Shown here: one piece after another, positions 8,192-15,610 of the stretch | Layout: the number at the start of each line of letters is the position of its first letter | Numbering within the stretch: the stretch's first letter is position 1 | NCBI GenBank assembly: GCA_018053665.1 | Contig: JAGPKZ010000016.1 | Coordinates: 1 to 32,691 of the forward strand | DNA: 32,691 nucleotides | From: Prevotella sp. | GTDB taxonomy: Bacteria; Bacteroidota; Bacteroidia; Bacteroidales; Bacteroidaceae | Reading direction: 5' to 3' | Position numbers and translations under genes: made by a program | The notes under the pieces: generated by a model | The model's input: only the letters and a program-made list of their open reading frames with translations | What the model was told of the DNA's origin: nothing | Databases searched by the model: none

Positions 8192-8650
8192 ATGAGAATC
8201 TTGATATTGTGTACAGGAAATAGTTGCCGTAGCCAGATGGCACAAGCATTTATGTCATCTTTTGATAATACATTAAAAGTCTTTTCGGCTGGTACAGAAC
8301 CAGCTGAGAAGATAAATGAGATGGCTGTTAAGGTAATGAATGAAGTAGGTGTAGATATTAGTAAAGCTAAACCCAAGAGTGTGAAAACATATCTGAATGA
8401 GGAATGGGATTATGTAATTACTGTCTGTGGAGGGGCCAATGAAAATTGCCCCAATTTTGTAGGCAAAGTAAAGCATCGCTTGCATCTCGGATTTGATGAT
8501 CCAGCTGCAGTTACAGGTGATAAAGAATTCATTATAGATGAGTTCCGCCGTATCAGAAATGAAATAAAAAACGGTTTCTTCTCATTTTATATGAAAGATA
8601 TAAAGAAGATAGAATTACCAAAATGTTCGTGTAATGATGGCACATTATAA
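8192..8650 (+). CDS. arsC: Arsenate reductase, LMW phosphatase type
   Basis: 152-residue cytosolic arsenate reductase of the low-molecular-weight protein tyrosine phosphatase fold. The P-loop CTGNSCRS is at residues 7-14. The cysteine pair in TVCGGANENCPNF (C79 and C86) corresponds to the relay cysteines of thioredoxin-coupled ArsC, and the FDDPA loop supplies the general acid aspartate. It converts arsenate to arsenite for export by the ACR3 pump 48 bp downstream. All catalytic residues expected of the family are present. Confidence 0.93.
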   Translation: MRILILCTGNSCRSQMAQAFMSSFDNTLKVFSAGTEPAEKINEMAVKVMNEVGVDISKAKPKSVKTYLNEEWDYVITVCGGANENCPNFVGKVKHRLHLGFDDPAAVTGDKEFIIDEFRRIRNEIKNGFFSFYMKDIKKIELPKCSCNDGTL

Positions 8651-8698
8651 ATATTTTATTTCATTTATCAAAACAGATATTATAAATAAGGATGTAAA

Positions 8699-9721
8699 AT
8701 GAAAAAAATAGCGTTTTTAGATAGATATTTAACATTGTGGATATTTCTTGCGATGTTTATAGGTGTAGGTATAGGATATGTTTACCCTGGAATAGTAGAG
8801 TTTTGGGGACATTTTGAAATAGGTTCAACGAATATCCCATTAGCGGTAGGATTGATACTGATGATGTTTCCACCACTAGCGAAGGTGAAATATGAAGAAT
8901 TGGGCCGTGTCTTTGCCGACAAGAAGGTTCTTGCAATCTCGCTGGTTTTAAACTGGGTTGTTGGTCCGGTACTGATGTTTGTCCTTTCGGCATTATTCCT
9001 TTCTGCTTATCCAGAATACATGTACGGGCTCATAATGATAGGACTGGCACGTTGTATCGCAATGGTGCTGGTGTGGAACGACCTCGCGAAAGGCAGTAGC
9101 GAATATGGTGCCGGGCTTGTGGCTCTCAACAGTATATTCCAAGTTCTGTTTTATTCCGTCTATGCCTATTTCTTTATTGCTATATTTCCTGACTGGATAG
9201 GGCTTCCTGCCACAGATGCCGTTAGGAAGATTACGATGTTGATGATAGCCAAAAGTGTGCTCGTATATCTAGGCATACCGTTTGCTGCTGGTTATATCAT
9301 AAGGAGAGTGCTCCGTAATATAAAAGGTAACGACTGGTATTACGAACACTTTGTTCCGAAGATAAGTCCGATAACACTTATTGCTCTTCTGTTTACAATT
9401 ATTGTGATGTTCTCATACAAAGGGGAATATATCGTAAAACTACCGTTTGATGTTATGCTTGTTGCAGTGCCGTTAATATTGTATTTTGCTATCATGTTTT
9501 TCTCATCATTCTGGTTTACAAAACACCTTGGCGTGCCTTACGACAAATCGGTATCGATTGCATTCACTGCTACCGGAAATAATTTTGAATTGGCCATAGC
9601 TGTATCTATAGCAGTTTTTGGTATTAGTTCAGGTGAAGCTTTTGCAGCTGTTATAGGACCACTGATAGAAGTGCCAGTATTGATATTGCTAGTGAAATAT
9701 GCGTTGAGACATAAGTGGTAA
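8699..9721 (+). CDS. acr3: ACR3-family arsenite efflux transporter
   Basis: 340-residue inner-membrane arsenite permease of the ACR3 (BART superfamily) type with about ten helices. The conserved motif NWVVGP and the helix [18 protein letters not shown], containing the essential cysteine (C119), identify ACR3 rather than ArsB. It is the last gene of the operon; the next gene is convergent. It exports the arsenite produced by ArsC. Often labelled arsB in Bacteroidetes annotations. Confidence 0.93.
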   Translation: MKKIAFLDRYLTLWIFLAMFIGVGIGYVYPGIVEFWGHFEIGSTNIPLAVGLILMMFPPLAKVKYEELGRVFADKKVLAISLVLNWVVGPVLMFVLSALFLSAYPEYMYGLIMIGLARCIAMVLVWNDLAKGSSEYGAGLVALNSIFQVLFYSVYAYFFIAIFPDWIGLPATDAVRKITMLMIAKSVLVYLGIPFAAGYIIRRVLRNIKGNDWYYEHFVPKISPITLIALLFTIIVMFSYKGEYIVKLPFDVMLVAVPLILYFAIMFFSSFWFTKHLGVPYDKSVSIAFTATGNNFELAIAVSIAVFGISSGEAFAAVIGPLIEVPVLILLVKYALRHKW

Positions 9722-9725
9722 TCTT

Positions 9726-9926
9726 TTTATCACCTAAATTCAAGTTAATAATGCAACTGCTTAGAGTAAAAAAGATGAATCAAATAGAAATAACAGCTTT
9801 TTCAGAGCAAAAAGAGAAAGAAAATATTCTCCCTTCCTTTGCTATTTGCAAATAGTAGTTTCTATCTTTACATCCTCAAGCCCCCTAGCAATCAGTTGTA
9901 TTATTCACTTGAATTTGGGTGATAAA
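9726..9926. repeat. 201-bp element with 20-bp terminal inverted repeats
   Basis: TTTATCACCTAAATTCAAGT (9726-9745) and ACTTGAATTTGGGTGATAAA (9907-9926) are inverted copies with one mismatch. They bracket 161 bp without a coding frame. Inside, TTTG (9838-9841), a 14-bp palindrome CTATTTGCAAATAG (9842-9855) and TATCTTTA (9863-9870) look like a plus-strand promoter with an operator in its spacer. It could be a MITE-like insertion, or a long hairpin that terminates the two convergent transcripts. No clear target duplication is visible. Confidence 0.6.
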
Positions 9927-9958
9927 TAATTTTTAAAAACGCCACCCAAGTAAACGAT

Positions 9959-10879
9959 TTATTTCAAATATTGGCTTTCAATAAATTGCAATTGTTTTTC
10001 AAGCATTGCTGCCTTCACCATATTATAACCATTCTTCTTAGCCTCTTCGATTGATCGAGAATAAAGATATTTAATTTCCATCGGACGTTTGAAATCATAG
10101 TCAAGTTTCATGCTTGGAGAATATGGTGGCATAGCATTAGTCATATCAATCGTCTTATCTGCAAATGAAGAGTCAATGTTCTTTACTCCAGCATGTTGAG
10201 CAGCTTCAATCACCTCGATCATCATTTCATATATTAATTTCTTTGTATTGGGATTTGCCATCAACTTGTCTGTAGTCGTATTTAATACTACAGTCATTCC
10301 ATTAAAAGGAATATTCCAAACAGCCTTTTTCCAACGAGCTTCTTCATAGTCTACTAGTTTTGTATCTATGCCAGACTCATTTAAATCTTTAATTGCTTCT
10401 TCCAGTATTGAAATGTCACTGCAAGAGTATGTTCCGAGATTTATCTTTCCTAAACTTTGATGAATTATGTGTCCTGGTTCATTTTTGCTTGCACAAATAA
10501 ATGCCAAGCCTCCTACAAGGTTCAAATCTGGAAAAACTTTCTGTAGATCACTCTCCAAACCTATTCCGTTTTGGATAAGTATCACTATTGTGCCTTTGTG
10601 TAAAAGAGGTGAGAGCATCTCTTTTAATAAACCATTATTAGTAGATTTTAAACATACTAGCACTATATCACACTTGGGCATTTCCTTTGTATTTCTATAA
10701 GCGTTGACTTTAGGTAAATGAAAATCGCCGTCAACTGAATCAATCTGTAATCCATTAGATTTTACAAATTCATAATCTGAATGGAAGAGAAAATGAACAT
10801 CTTTACCTGCTTTTGCTAATTTACCTCCGCAATATCCACCAATAGCTCCTGATCCTATTATTCCGTACTTTAATGTCAT
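9959..10879 (-). CDS. Ketopantoate reductase-family oxidoreductase (PanE-like)
   Basis: 306-residue NAD(P)H-dependent oxidoreductase of the 2-dehydropantoate 2-reductase family, which makes pantoate for pantothenate and CoA synthesis. The Rossmann motif GIIGSGAIGG is at residues 6-15. The C-terminal helical domain contains WKKAVWNIPFNG, holding the catalytic lysine region, and a late acidic helix. I chose the ATG at 10879 because the Rossmann strand begins immediately after it, although the frame is open to 10942. A minus-strand -7 box lies at 10951-10958. No other pantothenate gene is nearby, so a different 2-oxoacid substrate is possible. Confidence 0.85.
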   Translation of the reverse strand: MTLKYGIIGSGAIGGYCGGKLAKAGKDVHFLFHSDYEFVKSNGLQIDSVDGDFHLPKVNAYRNTKEMPKCDIVLVCLKSTNNGLLKEMLSPLLHKGTIVILIQNGIGLESDLQKVFPDLNLVGGLAFICASKNEPGHIIHQSLGKINLGTYSCSDISILEEAIKDLNESGIDTKLVDYEEARWKKAVWNIPFNGMTVVLNTTTDKLMANPNTKKLIYEMMIEVIEAAQHAGVKNIDSSFADKTIDMTNAMPPYSPSMKLDYDFKRPMEIKYLYSRSIEEAKKNGYNMVKAAMLEKQLQFIESQYLK

Positions 10880-10950
10880 ATTCAATAATTTTATTCCTAC
10901 ATTTGTGTTGTTGTGAGAGCAAAAACAATAATATCTTTGCAATCACACGA

Positions 10951-10958
10951 CAAATATA
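10951..10958 (-). promoter_or_regulatory. -7 box upstream of the panE-like gene
   Basis: The minus-strand sequence is TATATTTG, matching TAnnTTTG. It lies about 72 bp upstream of the chosen start at 10879, which also argues against the longer frame opening at 10942. Confidence 0.5.
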
Positions 10959-11171
10959 CGATAAATATCTTATAGAATATACGATGTAATCATTTTTAAA
11001 ACAATGGGTAAATCTAGCAAATAAGAATAGTGTTATTTTGTCACATATCTCTGTTTTTTATTTGCGATATGATTAATATATTGTTATAATTACTTTCTAT
11101 TAGTCATTGATATGTGTTTTGTAAGATCTTATTTTTTATCAAGTTGGTTTCCATATACATCTAATCAACTT

Positions 11172-11861
11172 TTAGTTACAAGATTGGTCTGTAGCAGCAC
11201 CATTTCCATAGAAGTATGATGCATCTATACCTAACTGTTGAAGATCACTTATTAAAGCTTTTAAACGACCTCCTCTAATTGGGAGCGAATAGTAATCATA
11301 ATCTTTTGTCACAATTTCAACCAGCTCCCCTTTGCCCAAAGAACATATTGTAACCTTTGAAATATCCTCTAACTCAATAACAGATTTATGAAAATAACCT
11401 TTAAGTACTAATTCGTTATCATTTATTTTAACGGCTGGATGGCATAATAGCGTTAAGCCAACTAATATGCAAGCAATTCCAAATAGGTATTGGTAAATCC
11501 ATCGCATAAATGAAATATTTTCATTTCTGGTAAAAAGAAGTGAAACTCCAAGAATAAACATCATGCAAGATGCTAATATAAAAAATAATTCATTAAATAG
11601 ATTCCTATATGATTTATTTCCAATATTAATTGATGGTGGTATGTTTGAATTGAGGTTAAGAAATGGAATATTATTATCATGAAGATAATGAAGTACTGTG
11701 CTTACATTTTTTTTCTTAAGTTTGATACTTTTGTTTTTTCCATTATTAATTTGAAGAGTAAGTATTGGTCCTCCGTTAAACATGCTGTGGTTTGCCATGA
11801 AATAAAATCCATTTACTTCATCTATTTGTTCTTCATTTTCTGGGAGTGTTATTGTTGCCAT
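11172..11861 (-). CDS. Hypothetical membrane protein with two TM helices
   Basis: 229-residue protein I do not recognise. Residues 1-80 are soluble and polar. Two hydrophobic helices follow at about 88-110 and 118-140, separated by a short basic loop (RNENISFMRW), and then an 80-residue soluble tail of alternating beta strands. The helix-hairpin-plus-tail layout resembles proteins carrying a membrane-attached bacterial PH-like domain, but this is only a structural impression. It stands alone, with its own -7 box just upstream, and borders the large gene-free palindrome region. Confidence 0.7.
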   Translation of the reverse strand: MATITLPENEEQIDEVNGFYFMANHSMFNGGPILTLQINNGKNKSIKLKKKNVSTVLHYLHDNNIPFLNLNSNIPPSINIGNKSYRNLFNELFFILASCMMFILGVSLLFTRNENISFMRWIYQYLFGIACILVGLTLLCHPAVKINDNELVLKGYFHKSVIELEDISKVTICSLGKGELVEIVTKDYDYYSLPIRGGRLKALISDLQQLGIDASYFYGNGAATDQSCN

Positions 11862-11885
11862 AGAGATAATTATTAGTTAATGATA

Positions 11886-11893
11886 CAAAATTA
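11886..11893 (-). promoter_or_regulatory. -7 box upstream of the two-TM protein
   Basis: Minus-strand TAATTTTG, about 25 bp upstream of the start codon at 11861, matches the TAnnTTTG consensus. Confidence 0.5.
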
Positions 11894-12371
11894 CAACTTT
11901 TTCTGCGATTTGAAAAAAGAATCATGATTTATTATCCTTATAGACACAAATAAATCAGTGAGTTTTTTAGTATTGCATATAAATAGTATCACTTAAAATA
12001 ATAGCACATATTGTATCGCATCACAAATGTTTAAAGCCTTTATTTTTCGGTATAGTATATTAATACTCGTATGTTTAGGAGCCTTCCCTGCGTTTTTTCG
12101 TGTTTTTAGCTACGTAAGCTTCGGATTCTCTTGCAAAGCCTATAAACAGAGGGGTTGACGATACGTAGCTTGCAGAATTTAGCTACGATAGCTACGTTCT
12201 AGCTACGTTATTTCTTTCTTTGTATATAATGTACACGTGCGTGCGCGCACCTATAACTTTTCGAAAAAACTAGTGTCGAAGTGTCAACATAATGAATATC
12301 AATATTTTACCGACCAATTTTACTGATCTGTAGTGTCTGTGGAGTGACAGTAAAACATCAAGTTTTGCATG

Positions 12372-12389
12372 CGTTTCTATATAGAAACG
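12372..12389. repeat. 18-bp perfect palindrome with a half copy
   Basis: CGTTTCTATATAGAAACG is its own reverse complement. A partial copy, CATATAGAAACGCA, follows about 12 bp later. Both lie in the central loop of the large palindrome and look like protein-binding sites or a small cruciform. Confidence 0.6.
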
Positions 12390-12443
12390 TAATCAATTCC
12401 ATATAGAAACGCATTGCGTTTTACGTTGTTTTACCTCCTAAAG

Positions 12444-12526
12444 CATCGTAAAATGCAATGCAATATATAGTAAAACGCACAGCAAAACATCGTAAAACGC
12501 TACGAAAAACTTCGTAAATGGCAATG
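12444..12526 (+). repeat. Four iteron-like 17-bp direct repeats
   Basis: Units begin at 12444, 12467, 12488 and 12510, giving spacings of 23, 21 and 22 bp. Examples are CATCGTAAAATGCAATG, CATCGTAAAACGCTACG and CTTCGTAAATGGCAATG. The shared core is CGTAAA; the second unit has AGTAAA. A spacing near two helical turns resembles initiator-binding iterons, but no replication protein gene is in the window. Confidence 0.5.
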
Positions 12527-12734
12527 TTATATGATGAAAAATTTCGCCTATATTTTATCGACGAATAACTGCCACTTCATTATACTCGAAAACGATGTCT
12601 AACAAGTTGATATTCAACGGATAGACATTTCGACACTAGTATTTTTGAAAAGTCCAGAGTGTGCGTATGCGCGTGTATTACTATGTGTAGCACCAGTAAT
12701 TGAAACTTTGGCTAACAGCTCAAACTTGATTTCA

Positions 12735-12765
12735 TTGTATGAATAAAAATCTTGCAGTATCTTTG
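12735..12765 (+). promoter_or_regulatory. Promoter-like site inside the palindrome
   Basis: TTG (12735-12737) and TATCTTTG (12758-12765) are 20 bp apart, a good match to the Bacteroidetes -33/-7 pattern. A transcript starting near 12772 would run through the right arm of the palindrome toward 13,041 without an evident protein, which suggests a noncoding RNA. Confidence 0.45.
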
Positions 12766-13113
12766 CCGAGAATTTAGCGGAATTCAACAGAACGTTTAAT
12801 CAAGCTTGAAAATCCTGTTTTCGTTTACTGCATCTATGTAGCCATCCTCAGTTCCTCTGATGCAGTAACGTTTCTTTGACAAATTCACTAATGAATTACA
12901 TTTCATCCTCCAAATGATACAAGTTGCCGTAGCTAAAACGTAGCTTACCACAGCTAAATCCTGCAAGCTACGTCTCGACAACCCTAATGTTTATGGGCTT
13001 TACGAGAGGAACCGAAGCTCACGTAGCTAAAAACACGAAAAGAGTAGGGGGAGCAGAATAAAAATCGTCGTCTCCTTCTTATTCTTTTGGCAGAAGTGAT
13101 GAAGCGTTTTCCA

Positions 13114-13121
13114 TAACTTTG
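13114..13121 (+). promoter_or_regulatory. -7-like box before a ten-codon frame
   Basis: TAACTTTG is followed by an AGGAG ribosome-binding-like site and an ATG near 13,162 that opens only MRYYLCNKSV before a stop. It looks like the head of a lost gene or a leader peptide. It converges on the fic gene. Confidence 0.3.
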
Positions 13122-13260
13122 CAAAAGTTACCGACTAAAATTTGTTAAATAAGGAGATTAGATGCGATACTATTTATGTAACAAGTCCGTTTAAGACAAC
13201 GGGGAAAGATAATAAAATTATAATCGTATATTTATAGATTTAATAAAATAACCAAAGAAA

Positions 13261-14787
13261 TTACACAATATTTCCGATGAGACTATATATGAATTCTGCG
13301 AATGGGATGATGTCACCCTTGATACTTGCCATTTCGAGAGCTGACATATATTCATCACGCTTCTCTATTGGAATGATTGTCCAGGAGTAGTCCCCTGTCA
13401 CCAACATAGCATTCATGATGAAGCGAGCGGTACGTCCGTTACCGTCCATATATGGGTGGATGTACACAAAGAAGAAGTGTCCAAGGATGGAACGAACTAA
13501 TACATTCTCTTCTTGGCTTAGCAGAGTATAGAAGGTCTGCATCGCATCAACAATAGCATCAGGATTCAATGGAGTATGCTTTGAACCACGAATGTAAACC
13601 TGATGTTTGCGATATCCGACAAGATCGCTTGCTGGAATGATAGCGGCCTGTACGCATGGTTCAAACAATTCAAAATGCCAGTTCTGTAGTTGTTCTGCAA
13701 CGATGTCACCAGCTTTTCCCTTGTTTTGCAGAATGCTTTTTACACTTTCGCGAACACTTTGGAATGCCTGATAATATCCACGAGCGGCCAGTGCATTACG
13801 TGAATCGCTGTCCTGCTTTACGTCTTTAGGATCCCATTCTCCACTACGAACTCTCTCAATAAGTTCATCGGTTACACGATAACCCTCAATAGACAATGAA
13901 TGATAGGAGTCTTTCACATAGTTGGCATCCATGTTTGCTAAGACTTTTTCTATATCTACATTAATTATTGATGGTGGAGTTAGTTCTATGATCTGCTTGC
14001 GCATTTTCTCCCACATCAGTTGAATTCTTATAGAATAAGGTGAACGCTGAAGAATGACTGAAGCAAAATCTTTGCCTTCTTCGAATGGATTCTCTGGGCG
14101 AAGATCATAGCCAAGTCGCTTCATCATTTGCATGATTTTGTCAGCCTGATCCGTTCTGCCAATGGCATTCAAAGCTCCGACGATACGTGCCGCTCTGGTA
14201 GAATTGCCTTTGTCGCTTGCTAAAGCGATAATCTCAGAAGCATCGCGAAGAGATTCCAGACAAGTCTGTGCCTCAATGCGATTAGTAATGAAATACTGCG
14301 GTGAGCAGTACAGCAATGCCTCTGCCATAGAATAGACATTCAATCCAAATTGCGATTCCTTTACTATCTGTCGTGGTAGTGTGGCCGTTACGTCTAAAAG
14401 CGTGTCGCTATATTTTAACTGAATGATATTGTTGCCGGCTTTGCTTGCACGAATGACGACCTGTTTTGGCACTACATAATTACCACTATAGAAAGCCAGC
14501 GATTGCTCTGCAGAAAGACTCCAGTCATTGCCGAAACGATTATTTGCATAGGCGGCGATGAAATGCCAATAAGAGGTGTACCAAACAGTGGTATCACCTT
14601 CATTGCCGGGAAGAGATGACATATACCAGCCCTTGATGATTGGCTGTAGATAGCCGTTACCAAGAAGCCTGTTTGTATGTGTTGTTCCGAGTGTATCCTT
14701 ACTATGAATCACAGAATAGTCATTTTTCTCCTGATATTTCTTCAACACTCGAAGAGATTCTGCTAATCGTTCATTTACCGTTGCCAT
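13261..14787 (-). CDS. Fic-domain AMP transferase with AbiEi-like N-terminus
   Basis: 508-residue protein. The Fic motif HPYMDGNGRTAR begins at residue 444 and has the catalytic His plus the phosphate- and Mg-binding DGNGR, so it should transfer AMP (or another NMP) to a protein hydroxyl. SLSIEG at 297-302 fits the inhibitory [S/T]xxxE[G/N] helix, so activity is probably self-restrained. Residues 1 to about 200 resemble the winged-helix AbiEi-type antitoxin fold, including a GWYMSSLPG-like turn, suggesting DNA binding or autoregulation. It is a single gene with a -7 box about 95 bp upstream. It could act in stress or phage response; no partner toxin or antitoxin gene is adjacent. Confidence 0.88.
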   Translation of the reverse strand: MATVNERLAESLRVLKKYQEKNDYSVIHSKDTLGTTHTNRLLGNGYLQPIIKGWYMSSLPGNEGDTTVWYTSYWHFIAAYANNRFGNDWSLSAEQSLAFYSGNYVVPKQVVIRASKAGNNIIQLKYSDTLLDVTATLPRQIVKESQFGLNVYSMAEALLYCSPQYFITNRIEAQTCLESLRDASEIIALASDKGNSTRAARIVGALNAIGRTDQADKIMQMMKRLGYDLRPENPFEEGKDFASVILQRSPYSIRIQLMWEKMRKQIIELTPPSIINVDIEKVLANMDANYVKDSYHSLSIEGYRVTDELIERVRSGEWDPKDVKQDSDSRNALAARGYYQAFQSVRESVKSILQNKGKAGDIVAEQLQNWHFELFEPCVQAAIIPASDLVGYRKHQVYIRGSKHTPLNPDAIVDAMQTFYTLLSQEENVLVRSILGHFFFVYIHPYMDGNGRTARFIMNAMLVTGDYSWTIIPIEKRDEYMSALEMASIKGDIIPFAEFIYSLIGNIV

Positions 14788-14882
14788 ATTTTCTATTTAG
14801 TATTAATGCACGAGCCACCATTCGTATATTCCGTTGCCTAATTGTTAGTATATTCAATTGTGCTAATATTAGTATTTGTGTG

Positions 14883-14890
14883 CAAAATTA
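14883..14890 (-). promoter_or_regulatory. -7 box upstream of fic
   Basis: Minus-strand TAATTTTG, about 95 bp upstream of the fic start codon, fits TAnnTTTG. Confidence 0.45.
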
Positions 14891-15017
14891 GCATTTTATT
14901 CATAATCAGCCAAATATAATAAGATAAAATTTAGTGATTTATATAATTTAGTTTATACTTTTTATTATAATAACGATGTCAGATTCTTCCTCTTCAGAGT
15001 GGCTAAACTTTATGCAT

Positions 15018-15124
15018 AGAATTGTTAAATCCCCAAGTTTACAAACTGAGCCCTTTCTTTGCATGGTGCAAAGATAAGCATTTTTTTTAGAATTGTTAAA
15101 TCCCCAGGTTTACAAACTGAGCCC
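15018..15124. repeat. Pair of 36-bp direct repeats, 71-bp period
   Basis: Copies at 15018-15053 and 15089-15124 differ at one base. They begin AGAATTGTTAAATCCCCA and end GTTTACAAACTGAGCCC. The 35-bp spacer contains a minus-strand TATCTTTG promoter-like box followed by its own small inverted repeat GCAAAG. Only two copies exist. They may be ends of a decayed IS or tandem regulatory sites. They lie just outside the left island boundary. Confidence 0.6.
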
Positions 15125-15252
15125 ATATAACTTGGAAAGAGCAATGTAAGCATTAATAATATCTTTTTCATATTTTTCTTTTTACTATCAGTTTTCGTAA
15201 GCTGCTGATATAGAATTTTTCATGTATGTTTTAAAATGTCAATATAACAAAA

Positions 15253-15289
15253 AAAGGACTATTTTGTAAATAGTCCTTTGCTTTTTTTT
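15253..15289 (-). terminator. Strong hairpin, probably the displaced tRNA-Lys terminator
   Basis: AAAGGACTATTT (15253-15264) and AAATAGTCCTTT (15268-15279) form a perfect stem with T-runs on both strands. On the minus strand it lies immediately after the tRNA 3'-end fragment of the left attachment site. That is where the tRNA-Lys terminator would have been before the island inserted. Confidence 0.7.
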
Positions 15290-15305
15290 GTGATCCGCAT
15301 GGGGC
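15287..15305. repeat. Left attachment site of the island (attL)
   Basis: TTTGTGATCCGCATGGGGC is identical to 32475-32493 and in the same orientation. The last 15 bases are the 3' end of tRNA-Lys read from the plus strand. Identity stops abruptly after the final C, so this is a tRNA-end fragment, not a gene. Confidence 0.85.
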
Positions 15306-15375
15306 CATGGAATAAAATCTTTATGCTTTTGAACTCACTGGAGGACAATGAAGTAACAAAAATTAAGAATTCGAG

Positions 15376-15422
15376 TAGCGCACATTTGTAGCGCATTTTT
15401 CCATGATCCCATGTTGGATCAT
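15376..15422. repeat. Small repeats just inside the left island end
   Basis: GTAGCGCA occurs twice in tandem 13 bp apart (from about 15376 and 15389), followed by a hairpin with ATGATCC (15403-15409) and GGATCAT (15416-15422) arms around a 6-nt loop. Possibly left-arm integrase or accessory-factor sites. They do not match the right-arm repeats. Confidence 0.35.
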
Positions 15423-15450
15423 AATACATGACCCTTTGTAAGAGAGATCT

Positions 15451-15571
15451 TTACCTTTTATATCTTATGAAATATCTTTCAATCGCAGTATCTCCCATTT
15501 TGATGTTGGGGTCATACGCGAACTTAAAGAGAAGGGCTTTAACTCTACCTCTAAATAGCGGCACAAAGGTA
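15451..15571 (-). other. Promoter and short coding-like remnant reading out of the island
   Basis: A minus-strand TACCTTTG box (15564-15571) closely resembles the promoter of tRNA-Lys at the other end. Downstream, a frame without a good start encodes a peptide ending MGDTAIERYFIRYKR, stop at 15451-15453. It reads like the C-terminus of a real protein but I do not recognise it. It may be a gene remnant carried at the island edge. Confidence 0.35.
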
Positions 15572-15610
15572 AGCAATTTATTTATATTTATAATTTAATT
15601 CGAACGATTT

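Larger units (their letters stand above)
12093..13041. repeat. Kilobase-scale imperfect palindrome without a convincing gene
   Basis: Outer arms 12093-12207 and 12928-13041 are inverted copies, about 85% identical by eye over 115 bp. They are rich in TAGCTACG/CGTAGCTA motifs, with shared blocks such as TCGTGTTTTTAGCTACGT and ACGTAGCTTGCAG. A second, more diverged inner pair (12233-12305 and 12607-12678) shares ACTAGTGTCGAA and GAATATCAA, plus GC-alternating ends resembling GTGCGCGCAC. The centre (12306-12606) holds a perfect 18-bp palindrome and iteron-like repeats. No frame in the 949 bp looks like a protein. A 36-codon minus-strand frame starting at 12904 has no recognisable family. The function is unknown. 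Confidence 0.75.

Noticed and set aside
12796-12981. Minus-strand frame ending NENRIFKLD inside the palindrome region
   Set aside because: It overlaps the arm, has no good ribosome-binding site and matches no family I know. A 36-codon version from 12904 is possible but unsupported.
15018-15124. Possible CRISPR array (36-bp repeat, 35-bp spacer)
   Set aside because: Only two repeats, no cas genes, and the spacer contains a promoter-like box and a small inverted repeat rather than unique foreign-looking DNA.
15291-15305. Second tRNA-Lys gene
   Set aside because: Only the last 15 bases of the tRNA are present; the sequence diverges after GGGGC, so it is an attachment-site remnant.
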